From assembly GCF_002234675.1 (NCBI RefSeq), contig NC_019877.2:2201041-2265040 (forward strand): a stretch of DNA of 64,000 nucleotides. The letters are read 5' to 3'. The notes under the pieces are model-generated. The model saw only the letters and a list, made by a program, of their open reading frames with translations. It had not been told where the DNA came from and did no database searches. Within the stretch, counting starts at the first letter, position 1; each line of letters begins with the position of its first letter. The position numbers and the translations under genes were made by a program. The DNA is from Oryzias latipes (taxonomy: Eukaryota; Chordata; Actinopteri; Beloniformes; Adrianichthyidae). This document shows positions 43,649-54,948 of this stretch, in pieces.

Positions 43649-44123
43649 AGACCTGACATCCGTGCTGCGCTAAAAACAGCAGCTAAATGTATTTAAATGA
43701 ATGAAACTGGCTCATCAACTATCCACACCTCCATCTCGTTGAAGCAGTTTAATTTCTCTTCCCTCTCATGTTTCTGTTGTTTTTCTTGTTATGTTTGTCT
43801 CTTCTGTTTTTCTTTACCTCTTTCTTCTTTTTAGTTCCCCCCCCCCTCCTCATATGTAAATCATCCAAATGCAACACGTCCCCGGTGAGTTGGTATTTAT
43901 TTATGCAAAGACCGGGCACGCGCGCGCATACAAGCACACACACGCAACTCAGCTCACACTCGCGGACATCCCCCAAACACCTCACATAAACCCACATAGG
44001 ACACACGCAACATGCAGCCCACACAGCCACAAACACACAGCATTCCTTCATCGATCAGCGGGCACGCGCACACGGACTGGCACACGCACTATTTAGCCTT
44101 ACACTCTCCCGGTCAGAGCAGTT

Positions 44124-44940
44124 ATGAACAGTCTTAATATTGTTAGCTGGAATGTACGTGGACTTGGCTCTGGGCCAAAGAGGCTGAAAGTGTTAAATCA
44201 CCTGAATGATCTTAAACCAGATATAGCTGTAGGAGACCCACTTATCTAAATCAGCTGATCATCTCCTGTGCTCCTCAAAGTTTTAGTCATGTTTTCTGCT
44301 AGTTACAACTCCAAACAAAGAGGAGTTGCTGTTTTGATAAATATACACTTATATATACACTTAAATTTACTCATAAGGATACATTTACTGACTGAGAAGG
44401 CAGATTTTTGATTATTAATATATCGATTCAGAATAAGGACTTCTGCATAGCCAGTATCTATGGCCCGAATGTTGACGACCCTTCCTTCTTTCACAGATTC
44501 TTCACCTCATTCTCAGTTCACTCTGACTCCACAATCATAGGAGGAGACGTCAATCTGATTCTGGTTTCTGAACTTGACATACTCAGCACAGCAGCAAACC
44601 AGCGTACATGGCGGACTGCAAGTATTCTAAAGCAGTACATGAATGATCTGGGTCTCTGCGACGCTTGGCGCTTATGTCACCAAAACACTATAGGGTTCAC
44701 CTTTTTTTCTCCAGTTCACCAATCACACTCCTGTTTAGACTATTTACTAGTCAGTAAATCTCTTTTAAAAGAAATTAAAAGTTCCAACATTCATCCAATC
44801 ATTATCAGTGATCACGCACCAGTTTCTGTAAATATTTCTAGGGAAATCCCCACACCCTCAGGTACAACCTGGAGGTTTAATACGTCTCTGTTAAAAGACC
44901 AGGAATGTATTGAATTCTTTGAAAAAGAGTGGGCAACCTT
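44124..44940 (+). pseudogene. L1-type LINE ORF2, endonuclease part only
   Basis: The start is MNSLNIVSWNVRGLGS at 44124. A small deletion destroys the catalytic ETH region and gives a stop at about 44247. Another frame (44408-44940) continues with ASIYGPN, GGDVNL and SDHAPVSV, the typical endonuclease motifs. The element is cut off by the LTR inserted at 44942, and no RT is found on the other side. Confidence 0.8.
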
Positions 44941-44941
44941 C

Positions 44942-45490
44942 TGTCATGGTGACTCTGTCAGCTCTCTTCCCCCTCCCCTCTCTGCTTGGCTCCTGATGCG
45001 ACACAGCTGTTACCACTCACCTCATCACCTGCCTGCCTACTTAAGAAGATCCTGGACCAGCATTTATCGCCAGTTCGTTGCCCCTGATGGTGCATAGTTT
45101 GGTCGCTCTTTGTCTTGTTCAAGTACTTTTGCCTAAGTCTCGCTCTCTGTCTCATGCTCAGGAATTCATTCCCACAAGTGGTCACCTGTGTCCTCCATTC
45201 TCACGGATCCAAGCCTCAACCTACCTCCAGGTTTGCCACGAGCCATTATCCGATCTCCTGCAATGCCAAATATCACTCTGTACCAAGAAAAATTACTAAT
45301 TATTACTCACCCACCAACTCACCTGTGTTTTCCTTCCGGGTTCCAGCGTCTGGGTCTGTCTCGTCAAGCTAGCCATGACCCAGCTGACCCGGAAGGACTT
45401 CGCCTCGCAGTTACCCAGCAGGGGATCATGCTTGGATGTCAGGTAGATGCCTTATCTCAAATGGCCGCCGCTCAACAAGATCTGTTTCCT
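44942..45490 (+). mobile_element. Sushi-type LTR fused to the start of gag
   Basis: The LTR (44942 to about 45379) starts tgtcatggtgactctg and ends gtctcgtcaagctagccatga. Directly afterwards the sequence encodes DPADPEGLRLAVTQQ, the conserved beginning of Sushi gag, without any primer-binding site or leader. A deletion joining the LTR end to the gag start is the simplest explanation. A hAT element truncates it at 45491. Confidence 0.75.
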
Positions 45491-46169
45491 CAGTGGTTCT
45501 TAACCTGGGTTTGATCGAACCCAAGGGGTTCGGTGGAGCATCTGCCGCGGAGGTTAAGACACACAGACTCATCATGTCTGTGCGCAATGGTATGCCACGC
45601 TTGGCCATCACTGGCTGCAAATGATCACATGACATTGCTTGGCCAATCAGTGCTGCGAGGAATTATGCGCACTCAGGAGGGATCCAACGTGTGAATGTTG
45701 TCAAAGTACATTGTGTAACTACTTTCTATATATTTTTTTAATCCATACAAACTATGTCGAGCAAAAAAAGAAAGTCGTCAGACGAATATGTATAACATGG
45801 ATTCTTATGTATCACGGAACTGGGAGTCAGCGTCCTATCTGCATGATTTGCAATGCCAAATTGAGCAACTCCAGCCTCGCTCAGCAAAACTAAAGGAACA
45901 CTTTGAGAAGCTGCATGGAGATGGGGAATATAAGAACACAACGCTTGCTGAATTCGAAGTGAAGAGAGCCAGATTTGATTATAAGGCCACTCTGCCTGCT
46001 CTTGGATTTGTTCCCATTAACAAACCGATCCTCACAGCATCATATGAAGTTGCGTACCTGATCGCAAAGCAGGGCAAGCCACACACCATTGGTGAAACAT
46101 TGGTAAAACCAGTTGCGTTAAAAATAGCGAATCTGATACTCGGAACAGCGGCCGAAGGTAAGTTATCCC
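45491..46169 (+). pseudogene. hAT element with decayed ZBED-type transposase, 5' part
   Basis: The left terminus is cagtggttcttaacctgggt. The transposase begins MSSKKRKSSDEYV at about 45754 and hits a stop. A BED zinc-finger part (PICMICNAKLSNSSLA) lies in a second frame, followed in a third by LKEHFEKLHGDGEYKNTT and KQGKPHTIGETLVKP. The catalytic domain is missing because an LTR begins at 46170. Confidence 0.8.
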
Positions 46170-47295
46170 TGTGACGGTGTGGCACCGTCAGATGGCGAGG
46201 GGGCCCACACTGTGTTTTTATTTTATGTGCACTTATGTATTTTATGTTTAAATATCTTACCTGTGATGGTTCCCGGTAGATAACCAAGAGCCACGCCCAA
46301 TGGGAGGGGCTTTAATTTTTTTTTTTTTTTTTAACTTGTCCTGTCCAACAGCTGGGCAGACAGATGAGAACTGAGGCCTCTTGTGTTGGACATATTTTAC
46401 TTTAACAAGAGGGGTTATTAATCTTCAGTCAAACCAAAGGTATGTCTGAATAAACCCCTTTTGTAATTGAGGCCAAACTTTATTAATTTCAATCATGTTT
46501 GAAAATCTTTGGTGTTGGACCAGACGGAAAAGGAAAGAGGGGAAGAAGAGAGAGGGATTTTAGAGAGGGGGGGGCAGTAGGAGGGTGACAGTGGGAGGGG
46601 GGTTAAGACCATGAAGCAGCATAAAGCAACAAGTTTACTGGTTGTTTATCATTACGGTAAGGTTCAAATGTAGTACACACACACAAATGTTATCAACACA
46701 CCTGCTAGCTGCAAAAATGTCCACATGTCAACATGTACACAAAAAAGATAGTGTTCACACAGGCATACTTATGCCTTTAAACCAACTAGTGTGAAATATT
46801 TCATTCATTAAATCATGCAAACTATTAGTGCAAAGGTGAGCTAACGCCTGTGCTCAGGTGAGTGTTTATGTTCAAGTCAAGTTCAAGTCCAGGCCCCCCA
46901 CCCCCAAGCGCCGGCCCTAGAAGAGCTCTGGTCAGCCTGGACAGGACCGAGGCAGCCAACCGGCCGGGGCAACCGCCAAATGCCTCAGCGGAGACTCCGG
47001 GGCTTAACATTGAAAAGGGAGCATCACAGGTAGTGAAAAAAATGAGTGACGGAGGTGTCAAATGCTGATGTGGCCCTGCGTGGAGATAGTGAAGAGCTCA
47101 TTGTCTTGAATTAAAGAAAGAACTCACTCACCTTGGCTCCTCTGCATTCTTTTCCGGTGGGACCCCGTGACATATTGGTGTCAGAAGTGGGATCGCAGAG
47201 GAGGCCCACAATAAGGTGAGGACACAGTGGCACGGTGAGGACGATCCGCAGGCACAGCTCTGTTGTAGGAGTCCATCCGACTGGAAGAGACCTGA
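46170..47295 (+). mobile_element. LTR with primer-binding site and leader of another retroelement
   Basis: The LTR begins tgtgacggtgtggcacc and ends accccgtgaca at 47172 (about 1.0 kb). Immediately after it comes tattggtgtcagaagtggg, a TGG-initiated site of the kind used for tRNA priming, and about 110 bases of leader. A Tc1 element then interrupts. No coding part remains in the window. Confidence 0.65.
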
Positions 47296-48265
47296 GGGTG
47301 TTCGAAAACACCTTAGAATTCATTGGGCTGCTTCTGTCCTGTGTCACGTCATCAATAAACACCAGTGTCCCAGTGCCACTAGCAGCCATGCACGCCCAGA
47401 CCATCACACTGCCTCCACCGTGTTTTACTGATGATGTAGTGTGCTTTGGATCAGGAGCTTCTCCACGCCTTTTCCATACCTTTCTCTTGCCATCATTCTG
47501 GTAGAGGTTGATTTTGGTTTCATCTGTCCAAAGAATGTTTTTCCAGAACTGTGCTGGCTTTCATAGATGCTATTTAGCAAAGTCCAATCTAGCCTTCCTA
47601 TTCTTGAGGCTTATGAGTGGCATGCAGTGTGTCCTCTGTATCTACTTTCATGCAGTCTTCTTTTTATGGTAGACTTGGATATTGATACGCCTACCTCTTG
47701 GAGAGTGTTGTTCACTTGGTTGGCTGTTGTGAACGGGTTCCTCTTCACCATGGAAATGATTCTGCCATCATTCACCACTGTTGTCTTCCGTGGACATCCA
47801 GGTCTATTTGCGTTGCTGAGTTCACCAGTGCTTTCTTTCTTTTTCAGGATGTACCACACTGTTGATTCTGCCGCTCCTAATACCGTAGCAGTTTCTCGCA
47901 TGTTTTTTTTTCTGTTTTCTTAGCTTAATGATGGCTCCTTTCCCCTGCACAGAGAGCTCCTTTGACCGCATGGTGTCTGATCACAGCAAAATCTTAAAAA
48001 TGCAAGCACGGGTCCTCTAATCAATTCCAGACCTTTTATCTGCTTTATTCATAATGACATAACAAGGGAATTGCCCACACCTGCTCATAGTATGGAAGAC
48101 AATTGTCCAATTACTTACAAGCCCCTGAAATGTTTAAAAAATGTTTAAAAAATGCTTTAGTTTTTCGCATTTTTATGTAATCTTTTTGTTCAACCCATGG
48201 AATGAAAGCTGAAAGTCTGCACTTCAATGGCATCTGAGTTGTTTTATTTAATATTCATTGTGAAC
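47296..48265 (-). pseudogene. Tc1-like transposon, truncated transposase
   Basis: The start MRSKELSVQGKGAI lies at 47971. A poly-T run (poly-A in the gene) near 47905 shifts the frame. The HTH region (ETATVLGAAESTVWYIL) and the Arg-rich GRPGCPRKTT-like hook follow. The DDE part shows WTDETKINLYQ and VMVWACMAASGTG but stops after MNSKVFSNTL near 47300, so the final catalytic residue is lost. The right flank (48170-48260) has the usual Tc1 5' noncoding sequence. Confidence 0.85.
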
Positions 48266-48269
48266 TACT

Positions 48270-48670
48270 GTTAGAGTTTGTCAGAATGACAGACAACTGC
48301 TGTGTGGGATTCCAGTGACATCAAGAAACCGCCACAAATGTTTGAACTGAACACAGGACCTTGTGACCTGGACAACACAGTAATGGTCCACAATTCTGTT
48401 GTGTTTTCTGTTCTCTGTTGTGTCCTCTGTTGTGTCTTGTCCTCAAAACCCACGGCATTTTGATCAGCTAACTTGTACTCATCACTAATCCTCTCATCAA
48501 CATATATAGGAGAGCCCACTGAGAGGTCAAACTGATTTTTGGACGTTCTCGAAAACAAAATGTTTTTCCTCCTGTAAAGAGTCAGGATAAATAGTTATAA
48601 AGTTATAAAGAGGTTATAAAGAGAAGAAGATTAGCCGTTTCACATATAATAATAATACTTAATTAATTAA
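48270..48670. other. No recognisable gene
   Basis: Contains a short tandem-like run of tgttgtgtyytctgtt near 48395-48435 and an AT-rich taattaattaat run at 48658-48676. Nothing coding is seen. Confidence 0.45.
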
Positions 48671-48671
48671 T

Positions 48672-48856
48672 AATAATTGATACTTTATTTATCTCACAAT
48701 GGGGAAATTCTTCTCCGCATTTTGACCCAGCCCCTGGGGGGAGTTGTGAGCTGCAGACTAGCTGCGCTCAGGGGGCGACAGCTGCCTGGGCAGAGCGGGG
48801 ATCGATCCGCCAACCCTTCAGTTGATGGAAGACCTGCTCTACCGCCTGAGCTAAAT
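48672..48856 (-). mobile_element. tRNA-derived SINE
   Basis: On the minus strand, a tRNA-like head (agctcaggcggtagagcagg) with a B-box (ggttggcggatcgatcccc) leads into the same conserved tail (aatttccccattgtgag) as the SINE at 10305. It ends with tttatttatc-type sequence at the 3' side. Confidence 0.75.
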
Positions 48857-48859
48857 TTT

Positions 48860-49365
48860 ATTTAAAAATTTATAAAAAATGAATTGTGACATCAGTCTTC
48901 CCATTGCACAGAAGCCCACATTAGCAGTCCTAATCCTTGTAACCTGTTCTCACCACAACAATAATACAGACCCGCTCATGGCCATGGTCTGATCAGGTCA
49001 GGCCATCCTGCACTACAAATGGGTGGTGTGACAGTGTATGAGAGTTAGCATACAATCATACCCCGCTTACCCTCTGGTATCCATGGAGCTGGCTCTGTGT
49101 AGAGTTAAGTTCTAGAACTGGCACGTGTAAAACAATCACTCATTCCTTGATCACTGGCTTCTTGTGTGACCCATTGAAAGCAGATATGATCTCCATTTCC
49201 CCCGCTTGTCATTTCAATCACTGCCATAGGAGGGAGCTGAGAGTAATCCAGCACCAAGATGGCGATAGCACCAGAATGTTTGACCCCAAGGATCAAGCAT
49301 TCACAGAACATCTGACAGTCAAAAGAGTAATAAGAAGCGATTTGAGCAATGACATTTGATATGTG
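48860..49365. other. Unassigned, possibly old coding remnant
   Basis: A minus-strand frame of 87 codons (49105-49368) has plausible amino-acid composition but no motif I recognise, and it lacks splice or start context. It may be downstream sequence of the retroelement fragment at 49370. Confidence 0.3.
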
Positions 49366-49369
49366 CACA

Positions 49370-49545
49370 GATCTTTGCCAATTTTTGCTTCAAATTTTGG
49401 GTCATTCTTTCCACCTTGCCCTGGGATTAAAGATGGTACACCATCACATTCTTGTATTTCCGACCCAGAGCTTTCTCCACTTTCCCAAGCCAACGCTCCA
49501 AAAGTGGGACCCGTTGTTTAATCGGATCCATTCAGAGAATCCATG
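49370..49545 (-). pseudogene. Possible retroelement integrase shred
   Basis: The broken minus-strand frame reads SQGKVERM and LKQKLAKIC, like the region around the last catalytic Glu of LTR-retroelement or retroviral-type integrases. Only about 50 codons, with a stop, are recognisable. Confidence 0.35.
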
Positions 49546-49559
49546 CAGAGGAACCTAAT

Positions 49560-50470
49560 AATTGATTAGACACTTAAAGGGCCGAAATCATGCTATCCAT
49601 AAGCCTTTTATAGTAAACAATATCCATGTATATAATATATTACCTTTGGCACACAAAAAAACAAATTTCTTAATAAATATTGTGTGTTTTTCCAGAGCTT
49701 TTTTCCAACCCAGAAGTAAGACGACTCAATCTCTGAGGCACCGGCTTTTGCTCCATGTGGGAGTTGCCCATTTCATGAAGTCAACCTAGAGTCGCCCTCG
49801 AAAGTGTGTCTACGTTACCACCTGTCTGAATCACGATTAGATGGAACCTGGAATTATTCTGGGCTGACATCCCAAGATTACCCTCATGTCACCAACTCTG
49901 GCCCCCGGATAACATCTAACTGTAGCCGCTGGAAGCACCATGTGTCTAACTATTCGAGAGCCAATGACCAGTTGACAGTTCAGTGGGTGTGTTGCTAAGG
50001 GGAGAAAACCTATTACAAACGGGGAGCTTCAGGTACTCTAAGTTTTGTGTTTAGCACTATGCTTCCTTGCCACCTTTACACCCTCATTCTGGACCTGGAG
50101 GAGGAGGCCGCACCAGCATCCGCTCTCCTGGGCCCCCAATGTCACTAAATTACGTCAGCCTCATCTGGGCTCTCCTTGTGCCCTGAGCTACTACTTCAGT
50201 CCAGGATGGTTGATTCTTTGGTGTGGAGCGGGAAAAAAACCGAGGACATTCTGCGGAGTCCATAAGAAGAGAGTTCTGGGGAGCTGACCGCTCCAGGATA
50301 CCTCTTGATTTTTTTGGAAGCTACTTTAGGAGCACTTGCTAGGAGTGTTTCCTTTAATTTTAGCACTGCTGTTATTTTATTTATTTTTTCTTTTAGCTCA
50401 GCAGTAGTTTGGCAGTTTGGTCAGTTACAATTCAGGCTGGCCATCAACGAATTTACAACAGTGCTGACCT
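49560..50470. other. No recognisable gene
   Basis: Intermediate GC sequence with no transposon ends found and no conserved motif. Confidence 0.4.
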
Positions 50471-50471
50471 G

Positions 50472-50472
<1 letters not shown>

Positions 50473-50538
<66 letters not shown>

Positions 50539-50568
50539 TTAGATATAATTATATATATATATATATAG
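50473..50568. repeat. (TA)n microsatellite
   Basis: About 58 bases of pure alternating TA, then an imperfect stretch and another TA run. Self-complementary and able to extrude. Confidence 0.98.
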
Positions 50569-50839
50569 GAGATGGTCCACTGAAGGCTAAAGAAGCATGA
50601 TGGAGGAAATAATAACCAACCAAAGACAACTAAGAATTTGTGTGGGGAAAAGGAAATTTACAAGGAGTTTTATTTGTTTCCTTTTGTTATTTTTTTTTAT
50701 TAAAATAGTTTATTTAAACTAAAAATTGTTTTCTATAATAATTTGTATAATACTTAAATTAGTTAATTAAATATTCTGGTTTCACCTCCTTGTGTCTCAT
50801 CTCCCCTAGAGTCAGTCTCCCTCATAAAGTGCTTCCGAC

Positions 50840-51460
50840 CAGAAACACATTTATAACAATACTTCCTGCTGTTACATTTCTCAAGCACTGCACACTGCAA
50901 CAAATCCAGTACTGTTCATCACCTAAATGTAAACAAATAATTGAGATGTTCAGTTATTTCTCAATGTTTTTATTGTTTAGACATGACTATGGGGAACAGT
51001 CATTTTTAATGATTCTCTTACAATGTGTTACTTCAAATTCTAGGTATTTATCGGAGAAACAAAAGTACATCTATGGTCCTTCAGAAAAATTCTTTTTCAT
51101 CTGAAAACTTTTGCCTCAGGAATCATACACAACACCATCAATTCAAGTTACCTAGTCTTATTTTAAAGCTATAAAACTCTGTCTGCTGAACTTGGGACAT
51201 TCTGTCTCAACATAAACACACTCAGAGCCACATACTGAGTACCAACACTTTCATAAAGAATGGTAAAGTAAAACAAAAACAAAGATCATTTATTATTTTT
51301 AACCCTGCCACCTCAACACCAGTGATTATGTAGAAACATGTTGCTAATTTAATTACATGAAATCTGTTTATCTAGAAACAAACACTCATACATGATTACA
51401 GTTTAATCACCACCACCCCTTAATCCATATATGCCCTTTGGTTTTTATAAAATATGAAAT
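50840..51460. repeat. 3' flank of gene A2, duplicated at 2041-2650
   Basis: Colinear similarity to the A1 3' flank (attatttttaaccctgccac, acatgattacagttt, atcaccaccaccc) is punctuated by indels. It marks one end of the duplicated block. Confidence 0.65.
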
Positions 51461-51469
51461 AAAATGTAT

Positions 51470-53599
51470 CTAAATCAAACCATCCAGGTCTTTGTCTGTC
51501 ATGCTGGCCTGAACAATTTCTTGGATCCTTTTAGTTTCCTCCGGGTCAGCAGCAGGCAGAATGGCCTTCAGCCCACCTTCAATTTCTTTCATTCTGGTCT
51601 CTGTATTTTTCTCAAACTCTTTCTTGTTGCTTAGGACCAATTTTAGAATGCTGTCTTGAGCTTCTTTGCAGGAATTCTGCAGTTTTTGGCGCTCTTGGAG
51701 GAACTCTGGCTTGTCCTTATCCATAGACATGAGCTTACCCAGGCTGCTCACTCTGTCCATCAGGTATTTGTTGGACACTTCACAGTAGGTCCCTGAGATC
51801 ATATGGACCAGGCTGGCGATGTTGGACGCTTGAAAGGCCTGGTTGTACAGCAGGTCTTTGGTAAAGAGCTTAGAGTTGTAGGACAGTGTTTGTACATCTT
51901 CAACTTTATCTGCAAACTGGATCATGTTTTTTGAAAGACTGGTTTTTACAATATTGGCCACCATCTGGAAGAAGCGCACCATCTTCTCCCACTGCTCTTT
52001 CACTCGGCCCATGGCATCCATACCTCTGACCAGCATTTTGATTGTGGTGTCAAATTCGATTTCTTTAATGTTGCAGTTTTGCATGTCCACCAGGATGTCA
52101 GTCAGCTCTTTCTGGTTTCTCTCCATTCTCTCCACAGCCTTGTTATATTCTTCTCTGCATTGCTTCAGCTGTTCTCGGCTCTGCTCGATGCGGAAACGTG
52201 CGTTCTCTGATGCTTGCTGCGCGGCAGACTTTTGTCCAGCATTATCCACTGTTTTAAATTCAGCATTACTCTCTGTGTTGGCCATCATTGGAGGTGTGGG
52301 AGCAATAGCAGGAACACCAAATTTAATTTTTCTCTTGGAGTCAAAGTGCATAGCTCCTTGATGCAGCTTCTCTGTTTGTTTAATCAGCTTTTCAGTTGTT
52401 TTCTTTTCCAATTTCTGATCTGGAGAATACTTAGACAGCTCTTCACAGATGGCAATGCCATCATTGCACAGAGACAGAGCTTTGTCTTTGACTAAGCTCT
52501 GTGGGGCATTTGCTATATCAGTAGAGATCCTTTTAAACTGTCGTCTGATAAATTCAGATGTACCTCTATTGCTCTCTACTCCATTTATGTAATTTAGGAT
52601 TGATTTTGTGAGACTAGGAATCTGTGCAGACTTGCTGTAGATCGCTATGTCTGAGACTGAGTCCACAGCTTTAGTCTTGGGTTGTGGTCCACCTTTTGGT
52701 TGTGCCAAATTTTCAGCAATTTGACCAGCTCCAGTCAATCCAGTCAATCCAGTCATTGCAGCTATTCCAGCCGGTCCACCCAATCCTGCCATAAAAATCT
52801 GGGGGTTCTGCGCGGCCATTGTAACCACTGCACTACCCATTGTAGCCAAAGCCTGTGATATTGACTCGGCCATCTCCATGCCAAGCATTTCCATCCCTGT
52901 TGGGATGGAGTTCATTGATGATTTGAACTCTTCTTGTGCTTCTCCAACCTGCTTTTCCATGGCCTCCATTGCTTTAGTATATTTTTCATTTAGCTCTTTT
53001 GCACTCTGTTCTCTCAATTTATTTTCCTCAATTTTATTCTTAACCTTTTCCAGGTCTTCTCCATAGATGTGTTTAGCATTAATGCAGGCTTCCAGCAGCT
53101 CCTGGATTAAACAGATGACATCATTATATTTCTTTTCTACACCATCTGCTAGCTCCACACATTCATCTGCTATGGTGCGGATATTTTCCAACTCCTTTGG
53201 AAGAAGTTTATCAATAATTTCATCATTTCCCTGAAACAGGATTTTTATTGTATCTTTCATGTGGCCTGGAACTGATGCTGTATAAATACGGATTTGATCC
53301 ATATTCTTATGGGCCATGTTGAAAGCCTGCCAGCCTAAGTTGCAGACTTGCATAAGACAAGCCCTGAAGGAGTCTGGGTACTTTATGTGCTTGAATCCAT
53401 CTTTTGGGGGGTTCTTGTTAATGGAGAAGTCTGTGCCTGAAGAGATGAAGACTAACTCCCCCATGATGGCGATGGAGAGGGGAGCAGGAGTCAGATACTC
53501 CTCCCAGTTTGCGTTTGGCTGCATCAGCATCTGGGTAGTTTTCCGCATGTCTGCAGCCGTGGTCAGATCCTTAGTGACCTTTGCAATTTGGGAAGCCAT
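51470..53599 (-). CDS. Gene A2: large helical protein with Gly-rich hydrophobic centre, possible alpha-pore-former-like
   Basis: This encodes 709 aa from ATG 53599 to TAG 51470. Residues 1-236 differ from A1 at only a handful of sites, as do residues about 455-709 apart from the last three. The middle differs completely. After MAESISQALATMGSAVVTMA comes a Gly/Ala-rich, uncharged run (about 265-291, FMAGLGGPAGIAAMTG then TGLTGAG), followed by a charged variable linker to about 450. The uncharged stretch of about 45 residues is long enough for a hydrophobic hairpin or tongue between the two helical halves. No signal peptide is visible. The first coding exon starts 3-7 bases after an acceptor (ttatttttag). 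I do not know its name, and the function is inferred only from architecture and the nearby gene B. Confidence 0.88.
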   Translation of the reverse strand: MASQIAKVTKDLTTAADMRKTTQMLMQPNANWEEYLTPAPLSIAIMGELVFISSGTDFSINKNPPKDGFKHIKYPDSFRACLMQVCNLGWQAFNMAHKNMDQIRIYTASVPGHMKDTIKILFQGNDEIIDKLLPKELENIRTIADECVELADGVEKKYNDVICLIQELLEACINAKHIYGEDLEKVKNKIEENKLREQSAKELNEKYTKAMEAMEKQVGEAQEEFKSSMNSIPTGMEMLGMEMAESISQALATMGSAVVTMAAQNPQIFMAGLGGPAGIAAMTGLTGLTGAGQIAENLAQPKGGPQPKTKAVDSVSDIAIYSKSAQIPSLTKSILNYINGVESNRGTSEFIRRQFKRISTDIANAPQSLVKDKALSLCNDGIAICEELSKYSPDQKLEKKTTEKLIKQTEKLHQGAMHFDSKRKIKFGVPAIAPTPPMMANTESNAEFKTVDNAGQKSAAQQASENARFRIEQSREQLKQCREEYNKAVERMERNQKELTDILVDMQNCNIKEIEFDTTIKMLVRGMDAMGRVKEQWEKMVRFFQMVANIVKTSLSKNMIQFADKVEDVQTLSYNSKLFTKDLLYNQAFQASNIASLVHMISGTYCEVSNKYLMDRVSSLGKLMSMDKDKPEFLQERQKLQNSCKEAQDSILKLVLSNKKEFEKNTETRMKEIEGGLKAILPAADPEETKRIQEIVQASMTDKDLDGLI

Positions 53600-53866
53600 T
53601 TCCTTTCTAAAAATAAGGTCATAAGAAAAAAGTTAAATTACAAAATTGCTGCCATTCTTACAAACACAAGCAAGAAAATGAAAGAAGTCAGGCTCTCAAG
53701 ATGGGGCTCAATGAAGGGGGGGGGGGGTATTAAAAAAACTAAGAAAAAAGATTCAGAGCAGCCATGGTTCCCAGTTCTAGTCCTAAAGTCCCCTTAAACT
53801 GTATGTTTAGCTCTTCACCTCTCAATTAAGACTTACAGATATCCTAACCAAGTGGGTACAATAGTC

Positions 53867-54948
53867 CAGTGGTCACCAACCCCCGGGCCGCGGACCGGTA
53901 CCGGTCCATGAGTCATTTGGTACCGGGTCGCACAGAAAGAATAAATAACTTGCATTACTTCTGTTTTATTTATTTCGGAATCTGAAAGATGTCTTATTTT
54001 GAAAAATTGCCCAATTCTCTGGTACATCAGTATCTCAGGGCTGCTCATTACGTCGATCGCGATCGACCGGTCGATCTTCAAGAACATGAGGGTAGATCGC
54101 AGGTCAACAAAGATAAATAACAAAAATAACAAAGTACTTCTAAACAATCCACCAGCCAATCAAAATTCTCCCCGATAGGCACTGTACTTGATTGACATGC
54201 AGAACGGCCAATCGGACATCTTCTAATACATACGTCACTGCACATGTTTGTTTAAATTCACTAAGCCCAAATTCTGTCTGTCAAGTCGCTTTCTGACGGC
54301 AGCACATCAAGTCCCCCAGGAGAAACCCCCTCTGGACATCCAGAGTGTTAATTGAAGCTGCCCTGCGTGTGTCCTCCTGCTATCAGCTTTGCGGTTCTCC
54401 CCCGAAAAATACGAGCTCATTTAGGAAGCTGTTTTTCTCCGTGGCAGTGGCACGCGCCTTGTTCGTACAGAGCCAGCAGCGCCTTTGAAATGCCACGCTC
54501 CCCGCATTGCACGATTTACAACAGAGCATGACATACGATAGACACTGCTTTCTCTCTTTGTGATAATACGCAATATATCTGTTAATACAAAAGTATTTTT
54601 GTGCAATCTTACTGTGTAGTTTTTAATCATCAGTACATAAACATAAAAGGCCTAGCCAGGAGACAGAACAGGAGCCTTCAACTTCCAAAAAAAAGAGCTA
54701 CATTTGATAGACAAAACTTTTTTTTGCACCATGAGAGTGTGTGAAAGGGAGAGGATGATGAGACCTGTGCGTTGTCAACTGTTAAGCGTGTCAAAATAAA
54801 AGCACAGAGTTCGTCTTGATCCGTGTTTGATCCTCCATCATCCTAGTATTGCTACAATAATCATCCGCCTATATTTTAAAAGACCGGTCCGTGAAAGTTT
54901 GTGTGATGTCATACCGGTCTGTGGCATGAAAAAGGTTGGGGACCACTG
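53867..54948. mobile_element. Nonautonomous hAT in intron 1 of A2, perfect target duplication
   Basis: The termini cagtggtcaccaaccccc and, inverted, cagtggtccccaacct are flanked by the identical 8-mer caatagtc (53859-53866 and 54949-54956). It contains subterminal ccgcggaccggtaccggtcc and, from about 54034, gtcgatcgcgatcgaccggt, characteristic of another hAT-like end that may be nested. No transposase is present. It is absent from A1. Confidence 0.9.

Noticed and set aside
49105..49493. A real host exon on the minus strand
   Set aside because: The frames are interrupted, no GT-AG boundaries fit, and part resembles a retroelement integrase.
2658..53599. Bacterial origin or recent horizontal transfer of the A/B genes
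   Set aside because: They have introns, eukaryotic promoters and vertebrate-like codon use. Similarity in plan to bacterial pore-formers alone does not show transfer.
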